The notes under the pieces: model-generated
The model's database searches: none
What the model saw: the letters and a program-made list of their open reading frames with translations, nothing else
Told to the model about the DNA's origin: nothing
DNA from: Gordonia heveisoli
Lineage (GTDB): Bacteria; Actinomycetota; Actinomycetes; Mycobacteriales; Mycobacteriaceae
Direction of reading: 5' to 3'
Assembly (NCBI RefSeq): GCF_030315745.1
Contig: NZ_JASXSH010000009.1
Location: 62,001 to 126,000, forward strand
Length of the DNA stretch: 64,000 bases
Translations under genes and position numbers: made by a program
Shown here: in pieces, positions 26,221 through 36,593 of the stretch
Layout: every line of letters begins with the position of its first letter
How positions within the stretch are numbered: the stretch's first letter is position 1

Positions 26221-27077
26221 TGACCGCCGCTCCGCAGCGCACTTACGGCGACGATGAACTGTCGGATTTCGCCGTCGAGGAGCGCACCTACGAAGGTGCC
26301 ACCCGTCGTGTGTATCGCAAGGGCACCGGCCCTGCCGTCATCGTCATCGCCGAGATTCCCGGCATCACCCCACGCGTCGCCGACTTCGCGCGCAAGGTCG
26401 CCGATCGCGGCGCCACCGCGGTGCTGCCGTCGTTGTTCGGCGTCGACGGCCGCGACCCGCACCCGCGGACCGTCGGGAACGTCCGCTCCGGAAAGATCAT
26501 GCTCGACACCATTGTCCGGGCGTGCATCTCACGCGAGTTCACGGTCCTGGCGACCGGACGCTCCTCACCCGTCACGACCTGGCTGCGGGCACTGGCCACC
26601 GAGGAGCACGAACGGTGCGGCGGCCCGGGTGTGGGGGCGGTCGGGATGTGTTTCACCGGTGGTTTCGCGCTGGCGATGGCCGCCGACGACCGACTGCTCG
26701 CGCCGGTGCTGTCACAGCCATCCTTGCCGTTCGCGGCACTGCCGGGCCGCAGGCACGCGATCGACATCGACGCCGACGACCTGGCGACGGTCCAGAACCG
26801 GTGTGCGGCCGGACTTCAGGTGCTGGGGCTGCGCTTCGACGGTGACCCGCTGTCGCCGCCGGGACGGTTCGAGTTCCTGTCGCAGCAACTCGGCGACGCA
26901 TTCATCGGCGTCAGCCTGCCCGACTCCGCGGCACATCCGGAATCGATGCACCCCAAACCACATTCGGTATTGACCGAAGATCTCATCGACGAGCCGGGCC
27001 AGCCGACCCACGACGCGCTGACGCAGGTACTGGAGTTCTTTGCCACCAAACTCGAGATTCCCGCACCGCCGCGCTGA
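26220..27077 (+). CDS. Dienelactone hydrolase family protein
   Basis: 285 residues, alpha/beta hydrolase. The nucleophile elbow carries cysteine, as in dienelactone hydrolases (GVGAVGMCFTGGFALAM), the conserved glutamate is in AEIPGITP, the acid is probably in LRFDGDPLSPP and the histidine in HPKPHSVLTE. It hydrolyses small esters or lactones; the true substrate is unknown. Coupled to the F420-type reductase gene before it. Confidence 0.82.
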   Translation: MTAAPQRTYGDDELSDFAVEERTYEGATRRVYRKGTGPAVIVIAEIPGITPRVADFARKVADRGATAVLPSLFGVDGRDPHPRTVGNVRSGKIMLDTIVRACISREFTVLATGRSSPVTTWLRALATEEHERCGGPGVGAVGMCFTGGFALAMAADDRLLAPVLSQPSLPFAALPGRRHAIDIDADDLATVQNRCAAGLQVLGLRFDGDPLSPPGRFEFLSQQLGDAFIGVSLPDSAAHPESMHPKPHSVLTEDLIDEPGQPTHDALTQVLEFFATKLEIPAPPR

Positions 27078-27112
27078 ACGCCACGGCGACCGGGGCTCCC
27101 GACCCGAAGGAG

Positions 27113-27634
27113 CTACTCCCCCAGCAGTTTTTCCTGAAGCGCGGCGTCCTTCTCGAGCACCATGCGCTCGAGTCCCTGCTGGAATTCGACCATCCGCGCC
27201 TGCAGCGCGGGATCGGTGGACCCCAGGATGCGAACCGCGAGCAGGCCCGCGTTGCGCGCACCACCCACCGAGACCGTCGCGACCGGGACACCGGCAGGCA
27301 TCTGCACGATCGACAGCAGCGAATCCATGCCATCGAGGTAGCGCAACGGCACCGGGACGCCGATCACCGGCAGCGGCGTCGCCGAAGCCACCATGCCCGG
27401 AAGGTGTGCGGCACCACCGGCTCCGGCGATGATCACCTCGATGCCGTTGTCGGCAGCACTCGCCGCATAATCCAGCATCCGCTGCGGCGTGCGATGCGCC
27501 GAGACGACGCCGACCTGGAACGGGACGTCGAATTCCGCGAGCGCCTCGGCCGCCGCCTCCATGGTCGGCCAGTCCGAATCGCTGCCCATGATCAAGCCGA
27601 CACGCGGCCGCAAACCCTCACTCACCGTGCACAT
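27113..27634 (-). CDS. purE: N5-carboxyaminoimidazole ribonucleotide mutase PurE
   Basis: Converts N5-CAIR to CAIR in purine synthesis, acting on the product of PurK. 173 residues from ATG 27634, overlapping the purK end by 17 bases; GTG 27625 is an alternative. Class I PurE motifs: [10 protein letters not shown] at the phosphate site, VVSAHRTP with the catalytic histidine, and [12 protein letters not shown]. The C-terminal helix is as in actinobacterial homologues. Confidence 0.94.
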   Translation of the reverse strand: MCTVSEGLRPRVGLIMGSDSDWPTMEAAAEALAEFDVPFQVGVVSAHRTPQRMLDYAASAADNGIEVIIAGAGGAAHLPGMVASATPLPVIGVPVPLRYLDGMDSLLSIVQMPAGVPVATVSVGGARNAGLLAVRILGSTDPALQARMVEFQQGLERMVLEKDAALQEKLLGE

Positions 27635-28895
27635 CCCATCCATCGGTCCAGACCGCGTGCGACATCCAGTGCGCCGCACGCTCGGCTCGCTCGCGTACAT
27701 CGGCCGGTGAATCGCCCGCCCGGCCAACGACGTTGACGTGCCCGATCTTACGATCGGGCCGCTCGCCCTTGCCGTATAGGTGGATCTTCGCGTCGGGCAG
27801 CCGGGCCATCAGATGATGAACACGCTCATCCATCGACATCTCCGGGGCCTGTGCCGCACCGAGCACATTGGCCATCACGGTGAACGGCGCCCGCGGCGCG
27901 GTGTCGCCGAGCGGATAGTCCAGCACTGCACGCAGATGCTGCTCGAACTGCGAGGTGACCGCACCGTCCATGGTCCAGTGACCGCTGTTGTGCGGCCGCA
28001 TCGCGAGTTCGTTGACCACGAGGTCACCAGCGGTGGTCTCGAACAACTCCATCGCCATCACCCCGACCACACCGAGTTCGTCGGCCAGTCGCAACGCCAT
28101 CTGCTGGGCGCGGGCCGCGGTCTCGTCGTCGAGATCCGGTGCGGGTGCGAGCACCACCGCGCACTGTCCGTTGCGCTGGACGGTCTCCACCACCGGCCAC
28201 GCCGCCCCCTGTCCGAACGGGGACCGGCCGATCATCGCCGACAGTTCGCGCCGCATGTCGACCTTGCTCTCCGCGATCAGCGCGGGCGCGGCGTCGGGGT
28301 GGGCGTCGAAGACGTCGAGTGCGGCCTCCCGGTCATCGACCAGCCACACCCCCCGGCCGTCATAGCCACCACGCACCGTCTTGAGCACGATCTGCCACTG
28401 CTGGGCGTCACCGAAGTCGAGCAGCCGCGCCCGGGCCTCGTCACGGTCGCCAGCCAGATCGGCGAAGGCAGGCACCGGAAGTCCCAGCTCTGCCAACCGC
28501 TGTCGCATCGCGAGTTTGTCCTGCGCGAAATGCAGGGCACGTGACGGCGGGCGCACCGCCACCCCGGCTTCTTCGAGTGCCTGCAAATGATGCAGCGGCA
28601 CACCTTCGTGGTCGAAGGTCAGTGCCACGGCACCCTCGGCGGCACGCAGCAGATCGTCGTAATCGTCATGTGAGCCATAGACCACATTCGCGCTCACCTG
28701 CGCGGCCGGATCACTCGACCCCGCCGCGAGGACCCGCAGGCATTGACCGAGCGCGATCGCGGCCTGATGGGTCATACGCGCCAGCTGACCACCGCCGATC
28801 ATCGTGACAGTCGGGAGCCCGACCTCGTTCACCGACGATCGCGGGGCGGCGGGACCAGCTTTTCCGGCTTGCTCGGATGAGTTCACGCGACCCAT
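27618..28895 (-). CDS. purK: N5-CAIR synthetase PurK
   Basis: ATP-grasp enzyme carboxylating AIR with bicarbonate. About 425 residues from ATG 28895 (GTG 28886 possible); the frame is open much further upstream, but that part runs through gtrA and is not coding here. Motifs: [28 protein letters not shown] (ATP-grasp lid), [29 protein letters not shown]. Operon with purE, as in M. tuberculosis Rv3276c-Rv3275c. The divergent gtrA starts about 80 bases away. Confidence 0.93.
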   Translation of the reverse strand: MGRVNSSEQAGKAGPAAPRSSVNEVGLPTVTMIGGGQLARMTHQAAIALGQCLRVLAAGSSDPAAQVSANVVYGSHDDYDDLLRAAEGAVALTFDHEGVPLHHLQALEEAGVAVRPPSRALHFAQDKLAMRQRLAELGLPVPAFADLAGDRDEARARLLDFGDAQQWQIVLKTVRGGYDGRGVWLVDDREAALDVFDAHPDAAPALIAESKVDMRRELSAMIGRSPFGQGAAWPVVETVQRNGQCAVVLAPAPDLDDETAARAQQMALRLADELGVVGVMAMELFETTAGDLVVNELAMRPHNSGHWTMDGAVTSQFEQHLRAVLDYPLGDTAPRAPFTVMANVLGAAQAPEMSMDERVHHLMARLPDAKIHLYGKGERPDRKIGHVNVVGRAGDSPADVRERAERAAHWMSHAVWTDGWDVHGE

Positions 28896-28973
28896 CGTGG
28901 CATGCCGCACACTCGCCGTGCATGACCGCCCGGTGATGGGTTCCCTCAGTTTTGTTTCGTACACTCGGATCTT

Positions 28974-29534
28974 GTGCCATTCATCGACGAGCTGGTCGCT
29001 CGCCTCCCCGAGCCCATTCGTCGGCTCACGATGCGCCACCACGAGCTCATCAAATTCGCTCTTGTGGGTGGCACCACCTTCGTCTTCGACGCAGCCATCT
29101 TCTATGCGCTCAGCCTGACGATCCTCGAGCCCAAACCGGTGATCGCGAAGATCATCTCCGGCGTCCTCGCCACCATCCTGAGCTACATCCTCAACCGCGA
29201 GTGGGCCTTCAAGAACCGGGGCGGTCGCGAACGCCATCACGAGGCACTGCTGTTCTTCGCGATCAGTGGCGTCGCGGTGATCCTGCAGGCCACGCCACTG
29301 TGGATCGCGAACAACATGTTCGACCTGCGCACCAACCTCGACGTCACCGAGGTCGTCGTCATCGACTTCATCCTCGGATTCATCATCGGCAACCTGCTGG
29401 GTATGGGATTCCGGTTCTGGGCGCTCCGCAAATTCGCCTTCCCCGAGGAGCAGTTGCGTGGCGGCGACACCGGATCCACCGACGTGCACCCCAATCTGGC
29501 CGAACTCAACGATGAGGAACTCGGTCACGCATAG
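28974..29534 (+). CDS. GtrA-like membrane protein (Rv3277-like)
   Basis: 186 residues from a GTG. Four hydrophobic helices with the family motifs FALVGGTTFVFDAAIFY, LATILSYILNREWAF and FRFWALRKFAF. GtrA proteins move or present polyprenyl-phosphate-linked sugars across the membrane for wall polysaccharides. The C-terminus overlaps, tail to tail, the last 29 bases of the histidine kinase on the other strand. Confidence 0.87.
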   Translation: MPFIDELVARLPEPIRRLTMRHHELIKFALVGGTTFVFDAAIFYALSLTILEPKPVIAKIISGVLATILSYILNREWAFKNRGGRERHHEALLFFAISGVAVILQATPLWIANNMFDLRTNLDVTEVVVIDFILGFIIGNLLGMGFRFWALRKFAFPEEQLRGGDTGSTDVHPNLAELNDEELGHA

Positions 29535-30873
29535 GCGTCCCACCCGGCGGACCCCCGTCCGGGCCGTCGGCGACCCCATTGGATGTGCCGACCGTCGCTC
29601 CCGACGGCACCACGATCGCGAAGATCGGCGGACGCCGCGTGGTCAACTCCAAGCGACCGCCGTCCGCCTCGACCAGCGCGCGTGCGAGCGACAGCCCGAC
29701 ACCACGTCCCGCCGAAGCCTCCGCATCGGGTCGTACGGTGGAGAACCCCCGGCGGAAGATGTGCGCGGCGATGGGATCGGGCACCCCGTCCCCCTCGTCG
29801 CTGACGCTGATGCGGACCATATCCGCCGACGGCAGGTCGCCCACGCTGATCCGGCAGCGCCCGGCTCCGTGCTGTAACGCGTTGTCGACGAGCACGCTGA
29901 CCGCTTCCCGCAGTCGGCCCGGCCGGGCGCTCAGCGCCCTCGCCTCCCCGTCGAAGGCGACCGTTAGTTCCCGGCCCTGCGCATCGAAGGCCTGGCGGAA
30001 GTCGCCGGCGAGGGTCGTCAGCATATCCCGGACATCGATCACCGCGGGCGGTTCCCGGTCCGCGCGGGCCGCCGCCACCATGTCGTCGAGTTCACCGGCC
30101 AGCCGCTCCACCTGGGCCAGCGCCGCCTCAGCTTCCACGACGACCCGCGGGTCGTCGTGCAGAGACAGTTCGTCGAGCCGCAGCTGGATGGCGGTCAGCC
30201 TGCTGCGGAGCTGATGCGACACGTCGCCGACGATCTGTCCCTCGCGTTCGAGCCGCAGTGCGATCTCGGCGTTGGCGTCACCCAGCGCCGACGACACCCG
30301 GTCCAGTTCGGGGATGCCGTAACGCTTCCATTCGGTGCCGAAGTCCCCGCGCGCCATCGCGGCGGCCCGGTCGGCGAGATCGGTCAGCGGATCGGCGAGC
30401 CGGCCCGCGGTCACCGCCGCGACGACCGTTCCGGCCGCCACCGACGCGGCCACCGCGACCGCCACGATCGCCACCGCCGTCGTCTGATCGTCCCGGAGTC
30501 GCGCGCGCGGGATCTCCAGGATCAGCGTCCCGGCGTCGCCGAGACCGATCGAATCCGCGACGGTCGGCCCGTCGATGACCGCACCCACGGCCACCTCATC
30601 GACTCGACCCGACACGTGATAGCGAAGCGTGAGCCGACCATCGTCGGGCAGGATGACCTTCAACGACGGGGCGGTGAGCGCGCCCGGTGCGACGAATCCG
30701 GCCTCATCCTCCTGCCGGATCAGCTGGTCGGCGATCACCTTCAGTCGCGAGTCGAGATCCTGATGGGCGTTGTCGGCGACCCAGCGCCAGGCGATCACAC
30801 TCAGCGGGATACCCAGCAGGGCACCGACCGCCAGCAGCATGGCGATCATCACGGTGAGAATTCGGCGGCGCAT
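29506..30873 (-). CDS. Sensor histidine kinase
   Basis: 455 residues. Helix 1 at about 4-28, an extracytoplasmic loop of ~100 residues, helix 2 at about 133-158, HAMP, then H-box GDVSHQLRSRLTAIQ with the phospho-histidine, N-box LVDNALQHG, G1 DEGDGVPD and G2 GRGVGLSLA. It would phosphorylate the response regulator encoded 35 bases upstream. The sensing loop is not of a known class to me. The system lies between genes that are adjacent in M. tuberculosis (Rv3277/Rv3278c), so it is an insertion there or a loss in M. tuberculosis. Confidence 0.9.
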   Translation of the reverse strand: MRRRILTVMIAMLLAVGALLGIPLSVIAWRWVADNAHQDLDSRLKVIADQLIRQEDEAGFVAPGALTAPSLKVILPDDGRLTLRYHVSGRVDEVAVGAVIDGPTVADSIGLGDAGTLILEIPRARLRDDQTTAVAIVAVAVAASVAAGTVVAAVTAGRLADPLTDLADRAAAMARGDFGTEWKRYGIPELDRVSSALGDANAEIALRLEREGQIVGDVSHQLRSRLTAIQLRLDELSLHDDPRVVVEAEAALAQVERLAGELDDMVAAARADREPPAVIDVRDMLTTLAGDFRQAFDAQGRELTVAFDGEARALSARPGRLREAVSVLVDNALQHGAGRCRISVGDLPSADMVRISVSDEGDGVPDPIAAHIFRRGFSTVRPDAEASAGRGVGLSLARALVEADGGRLELTTRRPPIFAIVVPSGATVGTSNGVADGPDGGPPGGTPMRDRVPHR

Positions 30874-30908
30874 CGGTGCTCGTCAGTCCGGTTCTGGTGG
30901 ACGGCAGA

Positions 30909-31583
30909 TCAGGGATCGAACCGGAAGCCGACACCGCGCACGGTGATGATGTGCCGGGGCCGGTCACGCCGATCGTCACCGATCTTGCGGCGCAACCACG
31001 AGATGTGCATGTCGAGGGTCTTCGACGGACGCAGGTCGGTCGACCCCCACACCTCGCGCAGGATCTCGTCGCGACTGACGACCTCCCCGGACCGTTCCAT
31101 CAGGAAGCGCAGCAGGTCGAACTCCCGGTTCGCGAGAGTCAGGTCGCGGCCTTCCACCAGAACTCGCCGACCCCGGGCGTCGAGCCGGATGTCGCCACCC
31201 TCCAGCACCTCGTCGTCGGCCTGCCGCCTGCGCAGCAGGGCACGCACCCGCGCCATCAGCTCGGCCAGCCGGAAGGGTTTGCCGACATAGTCGTCGGCGC
31301 CCGCGTCGAGCCCCACCACGAAGTCGACCTCGTCGGTGCGCGCGGTCAGCATCAGCACGGCCAGCGACGGCCGCTGCTGACGCAGCCTGCGACACACCTC
31401 CAGCCCGTCCATCTCGGGCAGCCCCAGGTCCAGGATGAGGAGTTCGAAACGCGAGTCCAGAGCCTCGTTGAGCGCCGCGGTCCCGGTGGAGACGACCGAA
31501 CAGCCGTAGCCCTCCCTGGCCAGCGCGCGCGCCAGCGGCTCGGCGATGGCGGTGTCGTCTTCGGCGAGTAGTACCTCTGTCAC
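30909..31583 (-). CDS. OmpR-family response regulator
   Basis: 224 residues from GTG 31583, which overlaps the stop of the PH-domain gene (GTGA). Receiver: acidic pair LAEDD near the N-terminus, phospho-acceptor Asp in LILDLGLPEMDG, Thr in MLTARTDE and Lys in GKPFRL. The C-terminal winged helix ends in the usual HIITVRGVGFRFDP. The frame is open further upstream but overlaps the PH gene and is rejected. Targets unknown; the coupling with the PH protein suggests a shared envelope signal. Confidence 0.92.
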   Translation of the reverse strand: MTEVLLAEDDTAIAEPLARALAREGYGCSVVSTGTAALNEALDSRFELLILDLGLPEMDGLEVCRRLRQQRPSLAVLMLTARTDEVDFVVGLDAGADDYVGKPFRLAELMARVRALLRRRQADDEVLEGGDIRLDARGRRVLVEGRDLTLANREFDLLRFLMERSGEVVSRDEILREVWGSTDLRPSKTLDMHISWLRRKIGDDRRDRPRHIITVRGVGFRFDP

Positions 31584-32134
31584 CGGTCCCCGACTCCCCG
31601 CTGATGCAGCTGAGACGTCATCGGATCGTCGTCGTCGTTGATCGCCAGCACCTCGTGATAGAGCAACGAATGCACCTTCTCGACCTGGGGAATGTCGTCG
31701 AAGGACAGCGGATCGTCCGAGGCGGATTCGATGACCAGCGTGCCGGTACGCAGGATGCGGTCGATCAATCCGTGCCGGAACTCGACCGTGTTGATCCGTT
31801 TGATCGGGATGTCGATACCCGACCGCGTGATGACACCGTTGCGGAAGATGACGCGACGGTCGGTGAGCACGAAGTGGGTCGTCTTCCAATGCACCAGCGG
31901 CTTGACGAAATACCAGCCGAGCGCCACGAGCCACAGCACGCCGATGATGATCCCGAGGACCAGCTTGGGCGTGGATCCGAGGCTGTCGGTCCCGGTCACC
32001 ACACCGAGCAGAAGGCCGGCGACGGCGGTCGCGAGGACGAACAGCAAGAAGGGTGCGAGCAGACACTTCCAGTGTGGGTGACGATGCAGGACGATACGTT
32101 CGCCGGCTGCCAGGTTCTCCCGCGGAAAGGCCAT
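31580..32134 (-). CDS. PH-domain (bPH2/YdbS-like) membrane protein (Rv3278c-like)
   Basis: 184 residues from ATG 32134; GTG 32155 would add seven residues, but the start MAFPRENLAAGE fits the M. tuberculosis protein as I recall it. Two helices at about 25-50 and 58-82, then a bacterial PH domain (WKTTHFVLTDRRVIFRNGVITR, IPIKRINTVEFRHG). Such proteins bind or organise membrane components; exact role unknown. First gene of an operon with the two-component system (four-base overlap). Confidence 0.85.
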   Translation of the reverse strand: MAFPRENLAAGERIVLHRHPHWKCLLAPFLLFVLATAVAGLLLGVVTGTDSLGSTPKLVLGIIIGVLWLVALGWYFVKPLVHWKTTHFVLTDRRVIFRNGVITRSGIDIPIKRINTVEFRHGLIDRILRTGTLVIESASDDPLSFDDIPQVEKVHSLLYHEVLAINDDDDPMTSQLHQRGVGDR

Positions 32135-32259
32135 GGCTTCATCGTAGAGCGACACCCGGTCCGCGTGAGAGCGCAGACGCCGATTCCACTGCCCGTAGAC
32201 GGTCGATCGCCCGACGGCGGGTGACTACAGTGAGCACCTACAGGTCCCACACACGAGAT

Positions 32260-32269
32260 CCACGCGTGG
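32260..32269. promoter_or_regulatory. 10-bp palindrome in a divergent promoter region
   Basis: CCACGCGTGG is a perfect palindrome in the 197-base gap between the PH-domain gene and the YRDD-repeat membrane protein, about 65 bases before the latter. Possible operator; no regulator recognised. Confidence 0.2.
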
Positions 32270-32331
32270 GCATTCACGCAGGCGCGCCCGGTGACATGCG
32301 GGAAGCCCAACGCGAACAAGGAGCGTCAGTC

Positions 32332-33003
32332 ATGACCTATCGCGATCCCCGCGATCCGCGCACGCACCGCTACGAGCCCGGATACGACCCCGACACCCGC
32401 AATCAGCAGTATCGGGACGACCAGTACCGGGACGACACCTATCGGGATGACCCGTATCGCGATGACCCACGGTATCGGCCGTCCACCCAGGCGTATTCGC
32501 AGTCCTATGCGCGTGAACCCGAACCCCCACGCCCCCAGCCCCGGTACGCCGCGACCCCCGACACCCGGCCCCGTCGTCGGGGACCCGACATCAACCCCGG
32601 GATGTACGCCGGCGGCGTCGTGATGACCGGCGTTGTCACCGGTCTGGCCGCGTGGCTGGCCGCCTGGATCATCCGCGCCATCGTCGAGCAGGTGAACGCC
32701 ACCGGCAAATACGGCATCTGGAATCCGGTGTCCCGCGACGAATACTGGTTCGCCGTGGTCGGTTTCGGCTGTGCACTCGCGGCCGGTGCCCTCTGGTACG
32801 TCCTGCAGATCATCACGCCGTCGCCCGATCAGTTCTACCGCTGGATCGTGGGACTGCTGGTGGCCGCCGCGGTCGTCATCCCGCTCATCCTCTCCGATCA
32901 GGTGTCGGTGAAGATCGGCACCGCGGTGATGCATCTGATCATCGGCATACCCGTGCTGACGCTCATCCCGACGATGGGACACAAGAGTCGCAACCGCCGC
33001 TGA
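32332..33003 (+). CDS. Membrane protein with YRDD-repeat N-terminus
   Basis: 223 residues; AAGGAG lies ten bases upstream of the ATG. Residues 1-85 are hydrophilic and contain five close copies of YRDD with one-residue spacers, then Pro/Arg-rich sequence. From about residue 90 there are four hydrophobic helices (MYAGGVVMTGVVTGLAAWLAAWI, FAVVGFGCALAAGALWYVLQII, WIVGLLVAAAVVIPLIL, and a final one). I do not recognise a function. It is convergent with birA. Confidence 0.75.
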   Translation: MTYRDPRDPRTHRYEPGYDPDTRNQQYRDDQYRDDTYRDDPYRDDPRYRPSTQAYSQSYAREPEPPRPQPRYAATPDTRPRRRGPDINPGMYAGGVVMTGVVTGLAAWLAAWIIRAIVEQVNATGKYGIWNPVSRDEYWFAVVGFGCALAAGALWYVLQIITPSPDQFYRWIVGLLVAAAVVIPLILSDQVSVKIGTAVMHLIIGIPVLTLIPTMGHKSRNRR

Positions 33004-33019
33004 GGCTCGCCCCGGGCGC

Positions 33020-33811
33020 CTACAGCGGACGCAGGTGCGTGACGTCGCCGGCCGCGGCGATCACCTGCCTGCCGTCGGCGTCGACGATGATGCGACCGTC
33101 GGCATCCACCCCGACCGCTGTACCGATCACCTCCTGGTCGCCGGGCAGGATCAGCCGCACCCGCGCCCCGAGGGTGTCGCAACGTTCCCGATACCGCTCG
33201 GCAAGCGCCTCGATGTCGGCGGGCCAGTGGCCCAGCAGATCGTCGAGGGCCCGGAGGAACCCACCGGCCAGTTCGTCCAGGTCGACCACCCGGCCGGTCG
33301 CCAGTCGCAGCGAGGTCGCGGTGGCGACCGGCAGCTGATCCTGCGCCATCTCGGTGTTGATCCCGATCCCGATCACCGCCAGCCCGCCCCGCGGTGTCAT
33401 CGTGTACTCCGACAGGATGCCGGCGAGTTTCCGGCCGTCGATGAGCACGTCGTTGGGCCATTTCAGGGTCGGTCGCAGCGCGCTGGCCGTGCCGATCGCA
33501 CTCGCCGCCGACATGCCGGCGATCAACGACAGCCAGCCCAGGTGCGCGGTGTCGTCGGCGCCTACGGCGACCGCCGCCGAGATCGCGATCTGCGATCCGG
33601 GCGGGGCCTGCCACACGCGCGCGTGCCGCCCGCGTCCGGCGGTCTGGTCGGTGGTGATCAGGACGGTTCCCGCCACCTCGTCGGTCGCCGACCGTTCGAT
33701 GAGATCGGCGTTGGTCGACCCGGTACTGGCGACCACCTCGACGCGCTGCCACCGAGTGCCGGACAGCAGAACGCGTAGACGGTCGGGATCGGGCCGGATG
33801 TCGGGGCTCAT
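33020..33811 (-). CDS. birA: Biotin-protein ligase BirA (monofunctional)
   Basis: Attaches biotin to the lysine of carboxylase carrier domains, here AccA3 and pyruvate carboxylase encoded in this window. 263 residues. Biotinyl-AMP loop GRGRHARVW, then KWPNDVLIDGRKLAGIL and the C-terminal SH3-like domain (DADGRIIVDADG). There is no N-terminal winged helix, so it cannot act as a DNA-binding repressor, as in mycobacteria. Divergent from accD5. Confidence 0.94.
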   Translation of the reverse strand: MSPDIRPDPDRLRVLLSGTRWQRVEVVASTGSTNADLIERSATDEVAGTVLITTDQTAGRGRHARVWQAPPGSQIAISAAVAVGADDTAHLGWLSLIAGMSAASAIGTASALRPTLKWPNDVLIDGRKLAGILSEYTMTPRGGLAVIGIGINTEMAQDQLPVATATSLRLATGRVVDLDELAGGFLRALDDLLGHWPADIEALAERYRERCDTLGARVRLILPGDQEVIGTAVGVDADGRIIVDADGRQVIAAAGDVTHLRPL

Positions 33812-33953
33812 GAGTTCGAAAGCCTACTGGGCCGACTCCGGTGGCCGACCGGAGTCGCCGTCGGGATGCCACGGAACCCGCCTCGGCACAACCCGCTGAC
33901 CAGCGGACCGACCGATCGCTCGGAAACCTGAGGGATATCTCACGTTGATCCGG

Positions 33954-33984
33954 TTGACGTGGCTCACACTCGGGTCGTTAGCAT
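33954..33984 (+). promoter_or_regulatory. Candidate promoter for accD5-accE5-maf
   Basis: TTGACG (33954-33959) and TAGCAT (33979-33984) are 19 bases apart; TTAGCA one base earlier gives 18. Only eight bases lie between the -10 and the accD5 ATG at 33993, so the mRNA would be almost or fully leaderless, in keeping with the lack of a ribosome site there. Confidence 0.4.
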
Positions 33985-33992
33985 CGATGTTC

Positions 33993-35617
<1,625 letters not shown>

Positions 35618-35621
<4 letters not shown>

Positions 35622-35851
35622 GCGCGCCGGAGAACGACACCGTGGCCGAGAAGCGCCCGTTCCTGCAGGTGGTCAAGGGCAACCCGACCGATGAGGATCT
35701 CGCAGTCATCGTCTCGCTGATCGCCGAGGCGGCGGCCGGCGGTGGCGCGGCCGACACCTCGACCGAACCTCGCAACGAGTGGGGACGCCCCGTCGACCGG
35801 CTGCGTCCGAGCTGGGGCGCACCGTCGAGTTTCACCAACCTGCGCTACTGA
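35618..35851 (+). CDS. accE5: Acyl-CoA carboxylase epsilon subunit AccE5
   Basis: Small subunit of 77 residues that stabilises the AccA3-AccD5 complex in actinobacteria. Seen: [25 protein letters not shown], the core helix of the epsilon family, and the closing [14 protein letters not shown] motif. GTG start overlaps accD5 by four bases. The N-terminal extension of mycobacterial AccE5 is mostly missing here. Confidence 0.92.
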
Positions 35852-35856
35852 CGACC

Positions 35857-36528
35857 GTGCACACGCCGGTCTTCGTACTCGGCTCCCGATCGCCCGCGCG
35901 CCTGCGAATTCTGCAGGCGGCGGGCGTTCAGCCGTTAGTCCGTGTTTCCGATGTCGACGAGGATGCGGTGCTGGCGGCGCTACCCGCGGGCACCGATCCC
36001 GCCGATGCCGTCACCGCCCTCGCCCGCGCCAAGGCCGAGGCGATCGCGGCACTGCCCGACGTCGCCGCCCTGGCCGGTCACGTCGCGGCTCCCGCCGGGG
36101 CCGACGCACCGCGTCCGGTGGTGGTGATCGGCTGTGATTCGATGCTGTCTCTCGACGGCGCCCTGCTGGGCAAACCGCATACGGCCGAGCGTGCGTTGGC
36201 GCAATGGCAGTCGATGCGCGGCGGCCAGGCGACGCTGCTCACCGGCCATCACCTGATCCGGCTCGACACCGCACCCCCACGAACCGCGGCGGGGGCCTCG
36301 GGTACCACCATCAGATTCGCCGACGTCCCGGACACGGTCATCGAACGTTATGTGGCCACCGGCGAGCCGTTGCAGGTGGCCGGCGCATTCACCCTCGACG
36401 GACTCGGCGGCTGGCTCATCGACGGCATCGACGGCGATCCCTCGTCGGTCATCGGTATCGGGCTGCCGCTGGTGCGGTCCCTCGTCGAGCGCGTCGGACT
36501 GCAGATCGCCGACTTCTGGACCGGCTGA
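35857..36528 (+). CDS. maf: Maf-like nucleotide pyrophosphatase
   Basis: 223 residues from GTG 35857, five bases after accE5; the longer open frame upstream overlaps accE5 and is rejected. Hydrolyses non-canonical or modified nucleoside triphosphates and restrains septation in some bacteria. Motifs: LGSRSPARLRIL (usually GSxSPRR), DEDAV, IGCDSMLSLDG with the catalytic aspartate, GKPHTAERAL and AGAFTLDGLGGWLIDGIDGD. Same order as Rv3282. Confidence 0.9.
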   Translation: MHTPVFVLGSRSPARLRILQAAGVQPLVRVSDVDEDAVLAALPAGTDPADAVTALARAKAEAIAALPDVAALAGHVAAPAGADAPRPVVVIGCDSMLSLDGALLGKPHTAERALAQWQSMRGGQATLLTGHHLIRLDTAPPRTAAGASGTTIRFADVPDTVIERYVATGEPLQVAGAFTLDGLGGWLIDGIDGDPSSVIGIGLPLVRSLVERVGLQIADFWTG

Positions 36529-36593
36529 CGCCGGTTCCCGCCGGTGCCGTTCCCGCTTCGCCGCCGCTGCGCGATCGCTCCGCGCGGCCGCCC

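Noticed and set aside
36529..36593. GC-rich stretch between maf and the zinc peptidase as a terminator
   Set aside because: Only short imperfect stems can be formed; not convincing compared with the other convergent gaps.
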